A stretch of 64,000 nucleotides of DNA, taken from the NCBI RefSeq assembly GCF_000143885.2, contig NC_018581.1, forward strand, positions 3,348,001-3,412,000, in the 5' to 3' direction. The notes under the pieces are model-generated. The model searched no databases, was not told the origin of the DNA, and saw only the letters and a list, made by a program, of their open reading frames with translations. The stretch comes from Gordonia sp. KTR9. Lineage in GTDB: Bacteria; Actinomycetota; Actinomycetes; Mycobacteriales; Mycobacteriaceae. Each line of letters begins with the position of its first letter. Position 1 is the stretch's first letter. Of the stretch, positions 42,423 to 60,128 are shown one piece after another. Both the position numbers and the translations under genes were made by a program.

Positions 42423-43301
42423 TCACTTCTTGGGCGGGAAGTACTTGATGAGCGCTTCCTGCACGACCGATGTCGCGAGAGTGCCGTCGCGCATCCAGAA
42501 TCGGCCCGAGCCCATTCCGCGTGACCCGGTCGCGACCGGCGACCGCGTCGCGTAGAGCAGCCAGTCGTCGAACCGGAACTCGCGGTGGAACCACATCGAA
42601 TGATTCACTGTCGCCGCGAACAGCCGGTCCATGCCCCACGAGAGGCCGTGGGTGGTGATGACCGAATCCAGCACCGTGGTGTCGGAGGCGTAACACATTG
42701 CCGCGACGTGCATCACGGGGTCGTCGGGCATCGTGCCGTCGGCCTTCATCCACACCCGGTTGTCGGTCAGCTTCTCCCCCGCGTCCTTGGCCTTCCAGCT
42801 CGGGTCGTTGGCGAAGCGGATGTCGATGGGATGCAACGCATTCACGAACGTCGCGATGCGGTCTTCGTAACCCTTGAAATGCTCTCCGAGAGTAGGCAAC
42901 TCCTCCGGATAGGGCACGTTCGGGATCTCCACCGCATGTTCGAGCCCGGAGGTGTTGTCCTGGAACGCGACCAGCATCGTGAAGATCTCTTCGCCGCCCT
43001 GCTTGGCGGTCACCTGCCGGTTGGCGAACGACCTGCCGTCGCGGAAGCGATCGACGTGGTACTCCATCGGCGCGGTGACGTCCCCGCCACGGATGAAATG
43101 TGCATGCAGGGCGTGGATGGGCGGATTGCCCCGGGTCAGGCTCCGCGCCGCCGCGACAACGCCTTGTCCGAGCAGCTGACCGCCGAACGTCCGGGCGGTG
43201 ACCTGCTCGGGGTGGTGCCCGATGAACAGGTCGTCGCCCTGACGTTCGACGTCGAGCAACGCGAGTAGTTTCCCGAGATCTCCGGCCTGGTCCACGGTCA
43301 T
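42423..43301 (-). CDS. tesB: Acyl-CoA thioesterase II
   Basis: A 292-residue double hot-dog thioesterase that releases fatty acids from acyl-CoA. Landmarks are FIGHHPEQVTARTFGGQLLGQGVVAA near the start, HALHAHFIRGGDVTAPMEYHVDRFRDGRSFANRQV, and in the second half WMKADGTMPDDPVMHVAAMCYASDTTVLDS and GLSWGMDRLFAATVNHSMWFHREFRFDDWLLYATRSP. A TAGGGT box ends seven bases before the ATG, so the transcript is probably leaderless. Position next to pyk matches the mycobacterial order. Confidence 0.95.
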   Translation of the reverse strand: MTVDQAGDLGKLLALLDVERQGDDLFIGHHPEQVTARTFGGQLLGQGVVAAARSLTRGNPPIHALHAHFIRGGDVTAPMEYHVDRFRDGRSFANRQVTAKQGGEEIFTMLVAFQDNTSGLEHAVEIPNVPYPEELPTLGEHFKGYEDRIATFVNALHPIDIRFANDPSWKAKDAGEKLTDNRVWMKADGTMPDDPVMHVAAMCYASDTTVLDSVITTHGLSWGMDRLFAATVNHSMWFHREFRFDDWLLYATRSPVATGSRGMGSGRFWMRDGTLATSVVQEALIKYFPPKK

Positions 43302-43308
43302 GCCTCAC

Positions 43309-43314
43309 ACCCTA
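43309..43314 (-). promoter_or_regulatory. -10 box of tesB
   Basis: TAGGGT on the minus strand lies seven bases before the ATG, fitting leaderless transcription. Confidence 0.55.
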
Positions 43315-43379
43315 GTGGTGTGTCTCGTGAACCCGACCGTCGCGGCTGGTGCACCGCCCCGAACTCCGAGCGGACGAGG

Positions 43380-44804
43380 TCAGTGGTCCTGCTCGCCGAT
43401 CCGGTGTACGTGGATGAGGTTGGTCGAACCCACCGTCCCCGGCGGAGCACCGGCGACGATCACCACCACATCACCCTCACTGAGCCGCCCGATGCGGAGC
43501 AGCTGATGGTCGACCTGATCGATCATGTGGTCCGTCGTGTCCACGTGGTCGACGATGAACGTCTCGGTCCCCCAGCTCAGCGCGAGCTGACTGCGCACCG
43601 CCTGCGTCGGGGTGAACGCCAGCAACGGCAACCGCGAATGCAGACGTGCCAGCCGCCGCACAGTATCCCCGGACTGGGTGAAGGCGACCAACGCCTTCAC
43701 CTCCAGACGCTCACCGATGTCACGCGCCGCATACGAGATCACACCCCGCTTGGTGCGCGGCACATGCGACAACGGCGGCACATCACGAGGACCACCCTCG
43801 ACCGCACGGCAGATCCGGTCCATCGTCCGAACCGTCTCCAACGGATACTTGCCCACCGAGGTCTCCCCCGAGAGCATCACCGCATCCGCACCATCGAGCA
43901 CCGCGTTGGCCACATCCGAGGCCTCCGCCCGCGTCGGACGCGAATTCTCGATCATCGAATCGAGCATCTGCGTCGCCACGATCACCGGCTTGGCATTCTC
44001 CCGAGCCATCTGAATCGCCCGCTTCTGCACCAACGGCACCTGCTCCAGCGGCAACTCCACCCCCAGATCACCACGAGCCACCATGATCGCGTCGAACGCC
44101 AGAACGATCGCCTCGAGATTCTCGATCGCCTCAGGCTTCTCCAACTTCGCGATCACCGGCACCCGGCGGCCCACCCGGTCCATCACCTCATGGACCAACT
44201 CGATGTCCGAGGGACTGCGAACGAACGACAGCGCCACCATGTCGACCCCGAGCTCCAACGCGAACTCGAGGTCGGCGATGTCCTTTTCCGACATCGCCGG
44301 CACCGACACGCTCATCCCCGGAAGCGACAGGCCCTTGTTGTTGCTGACCGGCCCGCCCTCGGTCACCGTGCACACGACATCGTTGCCCTCGACCGCAGAC
44401 ACGGCCAGACCGACCTTGCCGTCATCGACCAGCAGACGATCCCCCGGGCTCGCGTCCTCGGCGAGCTGCTTGTACGTCGTGGAGACCCGGTCGTGCTCGC
44501 CCACGACATCCTCGACGGTGATACGTACCTGTTCACCGGTCTCCCACACCGTCGACCCATCACAACCATCGAAACGGCCCAAACGGATCTTCGGACCCTG
44601 CAGATCGGCCAGAACACCGACCGCCTTCTCCGTGGTGTCCGAAGCCTTACGAACGCGCGCATAAACGGCCGCATGATCCTCATGCGTACCGTGGCTGAAA
44701 TTCATCCGAGCCACGTCCATACCGCTCTCGACAAGCTCTTTCAAACGCTCATCACTCGCGGTGGCCGGGCCCAGCGTGCAAACAATCTTGGTTCGGCGTG
44801 TCAC
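43380..44804 (-). CDS. pyk: Pyruvate kinase
   Basis: A 474-residue glycolytic enzyme that converts phosphoenolpyruvate and ADP to pyruvate and ATP. It shows the N-terminal TKIVCTLGPA, RMNFSHG, the lysine/metal region VIAKLEKPEAIENL, the signature IMVARGDLGVELP, and ATQMLDSMIENSRPTRAEASDVANAVLDGADAVMLSGETSVGKYP. The GTG start has AAGG seven bases upstream. Codon use over most of the gene is strongly biased to C-ending codons, as for highly expressed genes. Confidence 0.97.
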   Translation of the reverse strand: MTRRTKIVCTLGPATASDERLKELVESGMDVARMNFSHGTHEDHAAVYARVRKASDTTEKAVGVLADLQGPKIRLGRFDGCDGSTVWETGEQVRITVEDVVGEHDRVSTTYKQLAEDASPGDRLLVDDGKVGLAVSAVEGNDVVCTVTEGGPVSNNKGLSLPGMSVSVPAMSEKDIADLEFALELGVDMVALSFVRSPSDIELVHEVMDRVGRRVPVIAKLEKPEAIENLEAIVLAFDAIMVARGDLGVELPLEQVPLVQKRAIQMARENAKPVIVATQMLDSMIENSRPTRAEASDVANAVLDGADAVMLSGETSVGKYPLETVRTMDRICRAVEGGPRDVPPLSHVPRTKRGVISYAARDIGERLEVKALVAFTQSGDTVRRLARLHSRLPLLAFTPTQAVRSQLALSWGTETFIVDHVDTTDHMIDQVDHQLLRIGRLSEGDVVVIVAGAPPGTVGSTNLIHVHRIGEQDH

Positions 44805-44865
44805 AAGAACACCTTAGTCCTCATCAGCCGTGCATCTCTATGTCGGCGGCGACTTGTCACCGGGA

Positions 44866-44892
44866 CGCCACCAGCTGTTACCGCTGGTGGCG
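44866..44892. repeat. Perfect hairpin between gltD and pyk
   Basis: CGCCACCAGC (44866-44875) and GCTGGTGGCG (44883-44892) pair perfectly around a 7-base loop. No clear T-run follows on either strand. It lies after the gltD stop and before pyk, so it may end gltBD transcription. Confidence 0.65.
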
Positions 44893-44964
44893 GCCCGCTA
44901 CCGCCGAGTATGAAATTAACTTAACTTGTTGCGCCCGCGCGTGTTCGGCGACGATCGCCGGCTG

Positions 44965-51034
<6,070 letters not shown>

Positions 51035-51327
51035 CACTACCTCCACTCGAACCGGCGAACGGTTCGCTGCTGAGTGTCCAATGGGACAGCATTGGCCCGT
51101 GGAGCATTGCGCGGCGTACGAATGACCGTGCCGAGATCGGTACCGGGCTGAGTCAGAACCGTTGATCGGTCACGGGCTCTGGAACTGTCGGTACCGGGGC
51201 GGAGGGATCGCACACCGTGAGATCCGATCCTATCCGAACACCCCGGCGGCCGTCGTCGCCCGAGACCTGTGACGCCGGTGACCGCGGCGACGAGCACCTC
51301 GACCGGCCGCTGACGCCGACCGGACGC
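51035..51327. promoter_or_regulatory. Intergenic region upstream of gltB
   Basis: This 293-bp stretch lies between the lgt stop and the gltB start, both on the minus strand, and should hold the gltBD promoter. I see no gene and no clear terminator; a confident promoter could not be placed. Confidence 0.4.
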
Positions 51328-52956
51328 TCAGGACTTGTCCCCGGTGGAATCGGGATCCGGGTCTGTCGTGTCGTCGGGATCTGTCGTGTCGTCGGGATCT
51401 GTCGTGTCGTCGGTGTATGTCGTGTCGTCGGTGTCGGGACTCGGCGACTCCGCGGCCTCGTCGGCGATGGAATCGTCCGTCGGGTGGGACGCGGTGTCCG
51501 CGGATGTCTCCGACTCCGGCTCTGTGGCGAGCTGCTCGGTCGGCGTCAGGTCCGCGGGGTCGTCCGGCTCGGTGGTTTCTGAATCGCCGGTTTCGGGGTC
51601 GACGGCTTCCGGACCGTCGGGTTCCGCGTCGCCGGCTTCTGGGTCGACGGCTTCTGGGTCGACGGCTTCTGGGTCGACGGCTTCTGGGTCGACGGCTTCT
51701 GGGTCGACGACGCCGCTGGTGAGAGCTCCCTCGTCACTGGAGTCGTCGTCGGCCTCAGCCTGCGGTACCGGCGCGTCCGATTCGGCGTCGGTCTCGGTCT
51801 GCGCTGCGGCCTCGGTCTGTCCCGGTGTCGCCGCGGTGACGGGCGCGTCTCCGCTCTCATCGGTGTCGTCGCCCTCGGCTACCTCGGCGACCTCGGGATC
51901 CGGCGACGTTCGGTCGGGGTCGTCGGCGTCGAACAGGGACGATGCGGTCGCGCCCGTCGCCACCCCGCCGGCGGCGACCGCCGACGTCGCCTCGGGCTCG
52001 AGGTCCTCGTCGTACCAGTCGTCGACGTACCCGGCGACGCCCTGTTCCGCGAGCTCGGCGGCACGGTCGTCGTGGTACATCTCCAGACCCTGCTCGCGGC
52101 CCTTGGGCGCGAGGACGAAGTAGAGGACGGCGGCGACGAACACCAGCGCCGCGGTGAAGAGGTTCGGCCGGATGCCTGCGATGTCATTGGCGACGGCTGC
52201 CCGGTCGTCGCGGAGCAGTTCCACGAAGAACCGGCCCAGGCAGTAGCCCGCGACGTAGAGCGCGAACAGTCGCCCGTGCCCGATGCGGAGGTACCGGTCG
52301 ACGACCACCAGCAGGACGACGATGAGCACGTTCCACAGCAGCTCGTAGAGGAAGGTCGGGTGGACCACCGCGACGACGACGCCGTTGGAGACGCCGTCGA
52401 TCAACCCGGGATCGGAGTACCCGGCGGCGTTCTCGCGTTCGTAGATCTCCAGGCCCCACGGGAGTGTGGTCTCGCGGCCGTAGAGCTCCTGGTTGAAGTA
52501 GTTGCCGAGACGACCGATGGCCTGCGCCAACAAGATCGGGGGCGCGATGGCGTCACCGAAGGCGGGCAGGCGGATACCGCGGCGACGAGCGCCGATCCAC
52601 GCACCGACCGCGCCGAGCGCGACCGCACCCCAGATACCGAGACCGCCGTCCCAGATCTTCAGGGCGTCGATCGGCTCCTTCAGGGCATCGGCACCGAAGT
52701 ACGTCTTCCAGTCGGTGATGACGTGATACAGCCGACCACCGATGAGGCCGAACGGCACGGCCCAGATCGCGACGTCGAGAACCTCGCCGTCTTGTCCACC
52801 ACGCGCCATCCACCGGCGGTTGCCCCACCAGACGGCGACGATGATGCCGACGATGATGCACAGTGCGTACGCACGGAGCGGAAACGGTCCGATGTCCCAC
52901 ACGCCCTGGGGCGGACTGGGGAGGTAGGCCATCATCGTCGAGGTCGGCGCGATCAC
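51328..52956 (-). CDS. lgt: Prolipoprotein diacylglyceryl transferase with long acidic tail
   Basis: A 542-residue membrane enzyme that attaches diacylglycerol to the lipobox cysteine of lipoprotein precursors. The enzyme part (about 1-288) has the Lgt landmarks [38 protein letters not shown], the signature [21 protein letters not shown] and [11 protein letters not shown], with about seven spans. It is followed by a tail of about 254 residues, rich in aspartate, glutamate, threonine and proline, with VDPEA repeated five times and DDTTDP repeated at the end. The tail is probably disordered and cytoplasmic. GTG 52956 sits six bases after TAGGGT, fitting a leaderless start; ATG-ATG at codons 8-9 is an alternative. 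Confidence 0.95.
   Translation of the reverse strand: MIAPTSTMMAYLPSPPQGVWDIGPFPLRAYALCIIVGIIVAVWWGNRRWMARGGQDGEVLDVAIWAVPFGLIGGRLYHVITDWKTYFGADALKEPIDALKIWDGGLGIWGAVALGAVGAWIGARRRGIRLPAFGDAIAPPILLAQAIGRLGNYFNQELYGRETTLPWGLEIYERENAAGYSDPGLIDGVSNGVVVAVVHPTFLYELLWNVLIVVLLVVVDRYLRIGHGRLFALYVAGYCLGRFFVELLRDDRAAVANDIAGIRPNLFTAALVFVAAVLYFVLAPKGREQGLEMYHDDRAAELAEQGVAGYVDDWYDEDLEPEATSAVAAGGVATGATASSLFDADDPDRTSPDPEVAEVAEGDDTDESGDAPVTAATPGQTEAAAQTETDAESDAPVPQAEADDDSSDEGALTSGVVDPEAVDPEAVDPEAVDPEAVDPEAGDAEPDGPEAVDPETGDSETTEPDDPADLTPTEQLATEPESETSADTASHPTDDSIADEAAESPSPDTDDTTYTDDTTDPDDTTDPDDTTDPDPDSTGDKS
51365..51436. repeat. 18-bp tandem repeats in lgt
   Basis: Four consecutive 18-bp units beginning gtcgtgtcgtcgg run from 51365 to 51436; the first two are identical and the last two drift. 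On the coding strand they give the repeated DDTT-DP pattern near the C-terminus of Lgt. Confidence 0.85.
51636..51710. repeat. 15-bp tandem repeats in lgt
   Basis: Five perfect copies of cttctgggtcgacgg, read on the coding strand as VDPEA. Such exact repeats change in number easily by slippage, and the unit keeps the frame. Confidence 0.92.
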
Positions 52957-52962
52957 GCTGCC

Positions 52963-52968
52963 ACCCTA
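52963..52968 (-). promoter_or_regulatory. -10 box of lgt
   Basis: TAGGGT on the minus strand lies six bases before the GTG start of lgt, fitting leaderless transcription. Confidence 0.5.
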
Positions 52969-53036
52969 GCCGACCGGCCGCGGCGCTCCCCGCATCGACC
53001 GGAAGCCGCCGTGACGATCAGAACTGCGCGCTCGGG

Positions 53037-53842
53037 TCAGACCGATGCCCGGCGCGAGCGGACACCCTCGGCCAGTTCGGAGACCAGCGAGGCCAACCGA
53101 TCCTGCCCTGCGTTCGCCGCGGTCACCAGTGCCGATCCCACGATGACTCCGTCGGCGTACGACGCGATCTGCGCAGCCTGCTCACGGTTGCGAACGCCGA
53201 GCCCGACGCCGATCGGGATGTCGGAGTACTCGCGAACCCGTGCGCACAGCTCGGGGGCCATGTCCGACACCGCATCTCGCGCACCGGTCACACCCATCGT
53301 GGACGCCGCGTAGACAAACCCGCGGGAGGCGTCGACGGTGAGGGCGATCCGCTCGGCCGTCGACGACGGCGCGACCAGATAGATGCGATCGAGACCGTGC
53401 CGGTCGGCCGCCTCGTGCCACTGCGCCCCTTCTTCGGGGATCAGGTTGGGGGTGATCAGACCCGCGCCGCCGGCCTCGGCCAGATCGCGGGCGAAGTTCT
53501 CGACCCCGTACTTGAGCACCGGATTCCAGTAGCTCATGACCACCGCGTTGCCACCGGCGGAGGTGATGGCCTCGACCGCGGTGAACACGTCACGGACGCG
53601 CACACCGTTGGTCAGGGCCAGGTCGGCGGCATCCTGGATCGTCGGGCCGTCCATCACCGGGTCCGAGTAGGGCACCCCGACCTCGATGATGTCGCATCCG
53701 GCGTCGACCATCGTCCGGAACGACGTGAGCGACTCCTCGACGGTCGGGAAACCGACCGGGAGGTAACCGATCAGCGCACTGCGGCCCTCCTCCCGGCAGC
53801 GGGCGAACACGGGGCCGAGTTTGGACGGGATCGACTGGGTGC

Positions 53843-53846
<4 letters not shown>
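53037..53846 (-). CDS. trpA: Tryptophan synthase alpha chain
   Basis: A 269-residue TIM-barrel enzyme that splits indole-3-glycerol phosphate to indole and glyceraldehyde 3-phosphate. Catalytic glutamate and aspartate lie in [17 protein letters not shown]. Other marks are [28 protein letters not shown] and GVGLGVRN. It overlaps trpB by ATGA and works as an alpha-beta complex. It is the last trp gene here and is followed after 80 bases by lgt. Confidence 0.97.
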
Positions 53847-55189
<1,343 letters not shown>

Positions 55190-55251
55190 TTCATCTCACA
55201 GACGATCGGGCCGACAGGATCACGCGGACCGAGACCGGCCCGGACGCGTTG

Positions 55252-56070
55252 TCAGCGAACAGGTTTCGGGCACGACGGGTGAGTACCCGCGGTGACGAGC
55301 TCACGGACCGCGGCACGCGGGTCACCACTGGTGACGAGACCTTCGCCGACGAGTACGGCATCGGCGCCGGCGCCGGCGTAGGCCAGCAGATCGGCGGTAC
55401 CGCGCACACCCGACTCGGCGATGCGGATGGTCTCGGTCGGCAGACCGGGTGCGATGCGGGAGAAGGTGTCGCGCTCGACCTGGAGGGTCTTGAGGTTGCG
55501 CGCGTTGACGCCGACGACCGAGGCGCCGGCCTCGAGGGCGCGGTCGGCCTCTTCCTCGGTGTGCACCTCGACGAGCGCGGTCATGCCGAGGCTCTCGGTG
55601 CGGTCGAGGAGCGAGGCGAGCACGTTCTGTTCGAGAGCGGCGACGATCAGCAGAATGACGTCCGCCCCGTGGGCGCGGGCCTCGTGGATCTGGTAGGTGC
55701 CGACGATGAAGTCCTTGCGCAGCACCGGGATGTTCACGGCGGCGCGAACGGCGTCGAGGTCGGCGAGTGAACCGCGGAACCGTCGTTCCTCGGTGAGCAC
55801 GCTGATGATGCGCGCACCGCCCTCTTCGTAGGCGCGGGCGAGTTCGGCGGGATCACCGATGCTGGCGAGCTCACCCTTCGACGGGCTCGCGCGCTTGACC
55901 TCGGCGATGACGCCGATTCCGGGCTGGCGCAGGGCGGCCAGTGCATCCTTGGGTGCGGGAGCCTTGGCCGAGGCCGCCTTGACCGACGCGAAGTCGACCA
56001 CGGCCTCGCGAGCCGCGACGTCGGCTTTCACTCCCTCGATGATCGATTCGAGAACGTTGGGCACGCTCAC
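55252..56070 (-). CDS. trpC: Indole-3-glycerol phosphate synthase
   Basis: A 272-residue TIM-barrel enzyme that closes the indole ring in tryptophan synthesis. The landmarks are [68 protein letters not shown] and SGVRG. The GTG start has GAAGGGAG upstream. No trpF gene is seen here; the HisA protein of this window is of the dual PriA type and would supply that step. A TACCCT -10-like box lies about 36 bases upstream (56106-56111), so trpCBA may have its own promoter. Confidence 0.96.
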   Translation of the reverse strand: MSVPNVLESIIEGVKADVAAREAVVDFASVKAASAKAPAPKDALAALRQPGIGVIAEVKRASPSKGELASIGDPAELARAYEEGGARIISVLTEERRFRGSLADLDAVRAAVNIPVLRKDFIVGTYQIHEARAHGADVILLIVAALEQNVLASLLDRTESLGMTALVEVHTEEEADRALEAGASVVGVNARNLKTLQVERDTFSRIAPGLPTETIRIAESGVRGTADLLAYAGAGADAVLVGEGLVTSGDPRAAVRELVTAGTHPSCPKPVR

Positions 56071-56233
56071 AGCGACTTGCTCCCTTCCGCTCGAGGTGTG
56101 TTCTCAGGGTAGACGGGCCGGTGCGGCCGGTTGCGGCCGGGTTGGCCGATCTGTGACCTCGTCGCGCCGACGGGTGCGCGGCCATGTCCCGGCTCGGGCA
56201 GTGAGTTCGCACGCCCAGGCATCCGCGCGTGGC

Positions 56234-57022
56234 TCAGCGTCGGTCGGGATCGGTGGGGTCGGTCGGGTCGATGCCGGTGTCGAGCGCGTCCCACATCATG
56301 CGCTCGTTCGCGCCCGGCGGCGTCGGGTCCGGCGAGTCGGTGTCGTCCGCGGCCCCCGGCTTGCCGGACCCGCCGGTCGTCGTCTCGGGCGCGGGGGTTC
56401 CGGTCTCCGTCTGGGCGGCCTTGCGGCGCTCGTAGTCGGCGAAGATCTGGGTCTCGATCTCCTCGCGCCGTGCCGCCGGGGTCGTGTACTTCGACGACCT
56501 GGTCGCCCCCTTCGCGACGCGCAGAAGCGCGACCGCCGCGCCCACCGCGCACAGGGTGCCGACGAGGACGACGAGTGCGGCGAGGGGGTTGGTGTCGACG
56601 TAGAGCACGACATAGCGATCGGGAATGCTGCCGGCATCTGCCGCATAGTTCGAGTCGGCGCCGCCGGTGATCAGCGAGATCGCCGGGAAGGCGGCCAGCA
56701 CCCCGCCGACGGCGACGAGGATCGCGACGACGCGAAGCGCCCAGCCGCGCACCGACAGCGCCGCGGCGATGCCCGCCAGATAGACCAGCGCGAGCGGGGT
56801 GAGCCACGGACTCCAGTCCCCGCCGTTGACCTCGAACGCGCGCTGCGGGGACAACCCGTCCTCGGCGGAGACGGTGGCCCAGGTCAACCGGCTCGCACCC
56901 CAGAACGCAGCCGCTGCGGCCGCCATCAGCACGGCCGCGAGGACCTGCAGTCGGCGGACTGACTTGCGGCGCAACGCCTCGGCGTCGGGCCCTGCTCCGG
57001 CACCTGGCTCGGCAGAGGTCAT
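56234..57022 (-). CDS. Trp-operon-associated membrane protein (TIGR02234)
   Basis: A 262-residue membrane protein found between trpE and trpC in many actinobacteria. It has four membrane spans (around 25-45, 75-95, 100-120 and 155-175), with [10 protein letters not shown] after the first and [19 protein letters not shown] at the second; the C-terminal third is polar and acidic. The start overlaps the trpE stop by ATGA. The function is unknown, though its constant place suggests a link to tryptophan metabolism. Confidence 0.88.
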   Translation of the reverse strand: MTSAEPGAGAGPDAEALRRKSVRRLQVLAAVLMAAAAAAFWGASRLTWATVSAEDGLSPQRAFEVNGGDWSPWLTPLALVYLAGIAAALSVRGWALRVVAILVAVGGVLAAFPAISLITGGADSNYAADAGSIPDRYVVLYVDTNPLAALVVLVGTLCAVGAAVALLRVAKGATRSSKYTTPAARREEIETQIFADYERRKAAQTETGTPAPETTTGGSGKPGAADDTDSPDPTPPGANERMMWDALDTGIDPTDPTDPDRR

Positions 57023-58593
57023 GAGGTCTCACCCACCCGTCGCATCGTCGAGGCGGCGGCGACCGCGTTGAGCACCGCGGTGGCCTTGTTGCGCGCCTCG
57101 TTGTATTCGTACTCGGGCTCGCTGTCGGCCACCACACCGCCGCCGGCCTGGACGAACGCCTTGCCGCGCGCGAGCAGTGCCGTGCGGATGGCGATGGCGG
57201 TGTCGGCATTGCCGGCGAAGTCGATGTAGCCGACGATCCCTCCGTAGAGCCCACGACGGGTCATCTCGTGTTCGTCGATGAGCTCCATGGCCCGCACCTT
57301 CGGTGCCCCGGTGAGGGTTCCGGCCGGGAAACAGGCCGTCACCGCGTCGAGGGCGTGTTTGTCGTCGCGGAGGGTCCCCGACACGGTCGAGACGAGGTGC
57401 ATGACGTGGCTGTACCGCTCGATGTGCCGGTAGTCGCTGACCTTGACCGTGCCGGGCACGCAGACGCGTCCGAGGTCGTTGCGTCCGAGGTCCACCAGCA
57501 TCAGGTGTTCGGCGTTCTCCTTCTCGTCCTCGATGAGGCCCTTGCCGAGCAGCTGGTCTTCCTCCTCGGTCGCGCCGCGCCAGCGCGTCCCCGCGATCGG
57601 GTGGGTGGTCGCAACCCCGTCGGCCACGGTGACCAGCGCCTCGGGGCTGCTGCCGACGATGGTGAACGGCTTGCGCGCGATCGCATCGGGCGAGCCCGTG
57701 TCGCTGTGTTCCTCGGTGCCGGGCATACGCAGCAGGTACATGTACGGACTCGGGTTCGACGCGCGCAGGACGCGATAGACGTCGAGCGGGTCGGCGTCGG
57801 AGTCCATCTCGAAGCGCATCGACGGCACGACCTGGAAGGCCTCACCGGCCTCGATCTCGCCGACCAGGTCGGTGACGATCTCGCTGTACTCCGCGAGGGA
57901 CCGCTGGGCGGAGAACTCCGGGCGCGGGCGGTCGAAGGTCGACACCGTCGACGGCGCGGGTGCGGCGAGTGCCTCGGTCATCCGATCGAGCCGGGCGAGG
58001 GCGTCGGCGTAGGCGTGCTCCACCCGGTCATCGGAGCCGTCCCAGTTGACCGCGTTCGCGATGAGGGTGATCGTGCCCTCGTGGTGATCGACCGCGGCGA
58101 GGTCGGTGGCCAGCACCATCATCATGTCGGGGAGGCCGAGGTCGTCGACCGTGGTCTCGGGAAGACGTTCCAGCCGCCGAACCATGTCGTAGGCCATGAA
58201 CCCGACGAACCCACCGGTCAGCGGCGGCATCCCGGGCAGCGGGTCGGTCTGCAGAAGACGCAGCGACTCCGCCAGGACCTCGAGCGCGTCGCCGCCCTCG
58301 GGAGCGCCGACGGGCACCGAACCCCACCAGTGCGCCTGCCCGTCGACGACGGTCAGGGCCGACGGCGCGCCGGCGCCGATGAACGACCAGCGGGACCACG
58401 ATCGCCCGTTCTCGGCGGACTCCAGCAAGAAGGTTCCCGGACGGTCACCCGCGAGCTTGCGGTAGGCCGACAGCGGTGTCTCGGAGTCCGCCAGGACCTT
58501 GCGCGTCACCGGCACGACGCGGTGATCACGCGCGAGATCGAGGAACTCCGGAAGAGTGGTGGTGGCGGCCGCGCCGCCGGTGGTGGCGATCAT
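57019..58593 (-). CDS. trpE: Anthranilate synthase component I
   Basis: A 524-residue enzyme that converts chorismate to anthranilate with ammonia from the glutamine subunit (not encoded here). The chorismate-binding domain carries [41 protein letters not shown] and [18 protein letters not shown]. The tryptophan feedback site is indicated by [18 protein letters not shown]. The ATG overlaps the stop of the 4-oxalocrotonate tautomerase gene as ATGA, so I chose 58593 over 58620. Confidence 0.97.
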   Translation of the reverse strand: MIATTGGAAATTTLPEFLDLARDHRVVPVTRKVLADSETPLSAYRKLAGDRPGTFLLESAENGRSWSRWSFIGAGAPSALTVVDGQAHWWGSVPVGAPEGGDALEVLAESLRLLQTDPLPGMPPLTGGFVGFMAYDMVRRLERLPETTVDDLGLPDMMMVLATDLAAVDHHEGTITLIANAVNWDGSDDRVEHAYADALARLDRMTEALAAPAPSTVSTFDRPRPEFSAQRSLAEYSEIVTDLVGEIEAGEAFQVVPSMRFEMDSDADPLDVYRVLRASNPSPYMYLLRMPGTEEHSDTGSPDAIARKPFTIVGSSPEALVTVADGVATTHPIAGTRWRGATEEEDQLLGKGLIEDEKENAEHLMLVDLGRNDLGRVCVPGTVKVSDYRHIERYSHVMHLVSTVSGTLRDDKHALDAVTACFPAGTLTGAPKVRAMELIDEHEMTRRGLYGGIVGYIDFAGNADTAIAIRTALLARGKAFVQAGGGVVADSEPEYEYNEARNKATAVLNAVAAASTMRRVGETS

Positions 58594-58769
58594 CCGAGCG
58601 GCTCGCCGCCGACGCCCCACTGATTGCGCGGCACCTCCGTGATCGTCACCCAGACCGAGTCGGGGTTCTTGCCGGTCGCCTTGGCGTAGGCCTCGGTGAC
58701 CGCGGCAATCGTCTCGCGTTTCACGCGATCGGACAGTCCCGGCGTCTGCGAGATCTGGATGAGGGGCAT
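58590..58769 (-). CDS. Small 4-oxalocrotonate tautomerase-family protein
   Basis: A 59-residue tautomerase with the conserved Pro directly after the start ([14 protein letters not shown]), the catalytic base once methionine is removed. It continues [18 protein letters not shown] and the [20 protein letters not shown] end typical of 4-OT hexamers. It is too short to appear in most ORF lists. Its stop overlaps the trpE start as ATGA. Standing between hisI and trpE it has no known role in amino-acid synthesis; the mycobacterial his-trp junction holds other genes at this place. Confidence 0.9.
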   Translation of the reverse strand: MPLIQISQTPGLSDRVKRETIAAVTEAYAKATGKNPDSVWVTITEVPRNQWGVGGEPLG

Positions 58770-58845
58770 GGACGCACCGCCTTTCGAAGGTCTCGAGCTG
58801 TGACGAGCACCCGGGAGGTCTCCCCCGGGACTCGCGTCTGGACTT

Positions 58846-59247
58846 CTATTCTGCTGTGCCCGGCGAGCCCCGCCCGGCGTCGGCCCCGGAACCCGGCGCC
58901 GCGTCGATCCCGAAGGTCAGCGACTCGGTGTCGAAGCAACTGTGATTGCCGGTGTGGCAGGCCGCGCCGACCTGGTCGACGACCAGCAGCACGGTGTCCC
59001 CGTCGCAGTCGAGCCGGGCGTCGTGCACGTACTGCGAGTGCCCGCTGGTCTCCCCCTTCACCCAGTACTCCTGGCGTGACCGGGAGTAGTAGGTCCCCTT
59101 CCGGGTGGACAGCGTGCGCTCGAGAGCGACGTCGTCCATCCAGGCCACCATCAGCACCGTGCCGGTGCTGCGTTCCTGGGCGACCGCGGTGAACAGGCCG
59201 TCGGCGTTGCGTTTGAGGCGTGTGGCGAGATCGGGATCGAGTGCCAT
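58846..59247 (-). CDS. hisI: Phosphoribosyl-AMP cyclohydrolase
   Basis: A 133-residue enzyme of the third step of histidine synthesis. The zinc/magnesium-binding segments are present: [30 protein letters not shown] and the [26 protein letters not shown] segment. It is the cyclohydrolase alone; the HisE pyrophosphatase domain is not fused. GGAAGG lies upstream of the ATG. Confidence 0.97.
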   Translation of the reverse strand: MALDPDLATRLKRNADGLFTAVAQERSTGTVLMVAWMDDVALERTLSTRKGTYYSRSRQEYWVKGETSGHSQYVHDARLDCDGDTVLLVVDQVGAACHTGNHSCFDTESLTFGIDAAPGSGADAGRGSPGTAE

Positions 59248-59287
59248 CAGCGACCTTCCTGATCGGTGCGGGAACGGGCGCGGCGCC

Positions 59288-60061
59288 TCATCGGACGATG
59301 ATCCCGGCGTCGCGCATGGCCGCCTTCACCTCGGCGACGGTGAGTTCGCCGAAGTGGAAGACCGAGGCCGCGAGGACAGCGTCGGCGCCCGCCTGCACGG
59401 CCGGGGCGAAGTCGTCGATGCGTCCGGCGCCGCCACTGGCGATGACCGGCACCGACACCGCGGCGCGCACGGCCGTCAGCATGCGCAGATCGAAGCCCTG
59501 CTTGGTTCCGTCGGCGTCCATCGAGTTGAGGAGGATCTCGCCGACACCGAGGTCCTGGCCGCGGACCGCCCACTCGACCGCGTCGATACCGGTGCCCTTG
59601 CGGCCGCCGTGCGTGGTGACCTCCCAGCCCGAGGGCGTGGGCTCCGACCCCTCCGGCACGGTCCGCGCGTCCACCGACAGCACGATGCACTGCGATCCGA
59701 AACGCCGGCTCATCTCGGCGAGCACATCCGGGCGGGCGATGGCCGCGGTGTTGACGCTGACCTTGTCGGCCCCGGCGCGCAGCATCGTGTCGACGTCGTC
59801 GACGGTCCGGATGCCACCGCCGACGGTCAGCGGGATGAACACCTGGTCGGCGGTGCGCTTGACGACGTCGATCATCGTCGAACGTCCTGAGCTCGACGCG
59901 GTGACGTCGAGGAAGGTCAACTCGTCCGCGCCTTCGCGGTCGTAGCGCTCGGCCAGTTCGACCGGGTCGCCGGCATCGCGCAGGTTGGCGAAGTTGACGC
60001 CCTTGACCACGCGGCCGTCATCGACGTCGAGGCATGGGATGACCCGGGTCGCCAGCGTCAT
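59288..60061 (-). CDS. hisF: Imidazole glycerol phosphate synthase subunit HisF
   Basis: A 257-residue TIM-barrel cyclase subunit that works with HisH. The catalytic aspartates are in [17 protein letters not shown] and [16 protein letters not shown]. Other marks are [13 protein letters not shown] and [12 protein letters not shown] 60061 has GAAGGAG upstream; a longer frame to 60166 has none and overlaps the previous gene. Confidence 0.97.
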   Translation of the reverse strand: MTLATRVIPCLDVDDGRVVKGVNFANLRDAGDPVELAERYDREGADELTFLDVTASSSGRSTMIDVVKRTADQVFIPLTVGGGIRTVDDVDTMLRAGADKVSVNTAAIARPDVLAEMSRRFGSQCIVLSVDARTVPEGSEPTPSGWEVTTHGGRKGTGIDAVEWAVRGQDLGVGEILLNSMDADGTKQGFDLRMLTAVRAAVSVPVIASGGAGRIDDFAPAVQAGADAVLAASVFHFGELTVAEVKAAMRDAGIIVR

Positions 60062-60128
60062 CGTCGGGTCTCCTTCGGGGTGGTGGCTTCGGTACTCACA
60101 GACGTCCTCAACACGGTTCCCGGCGCCG

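Noticed and set aside
51365..51710. Repeats in lgt as a CRISPR or satellite
   Set aside because: Units of 15 and 18 bp keep the reading frame and encode VDPEA and DDTTDP; they belong to the protein tail.
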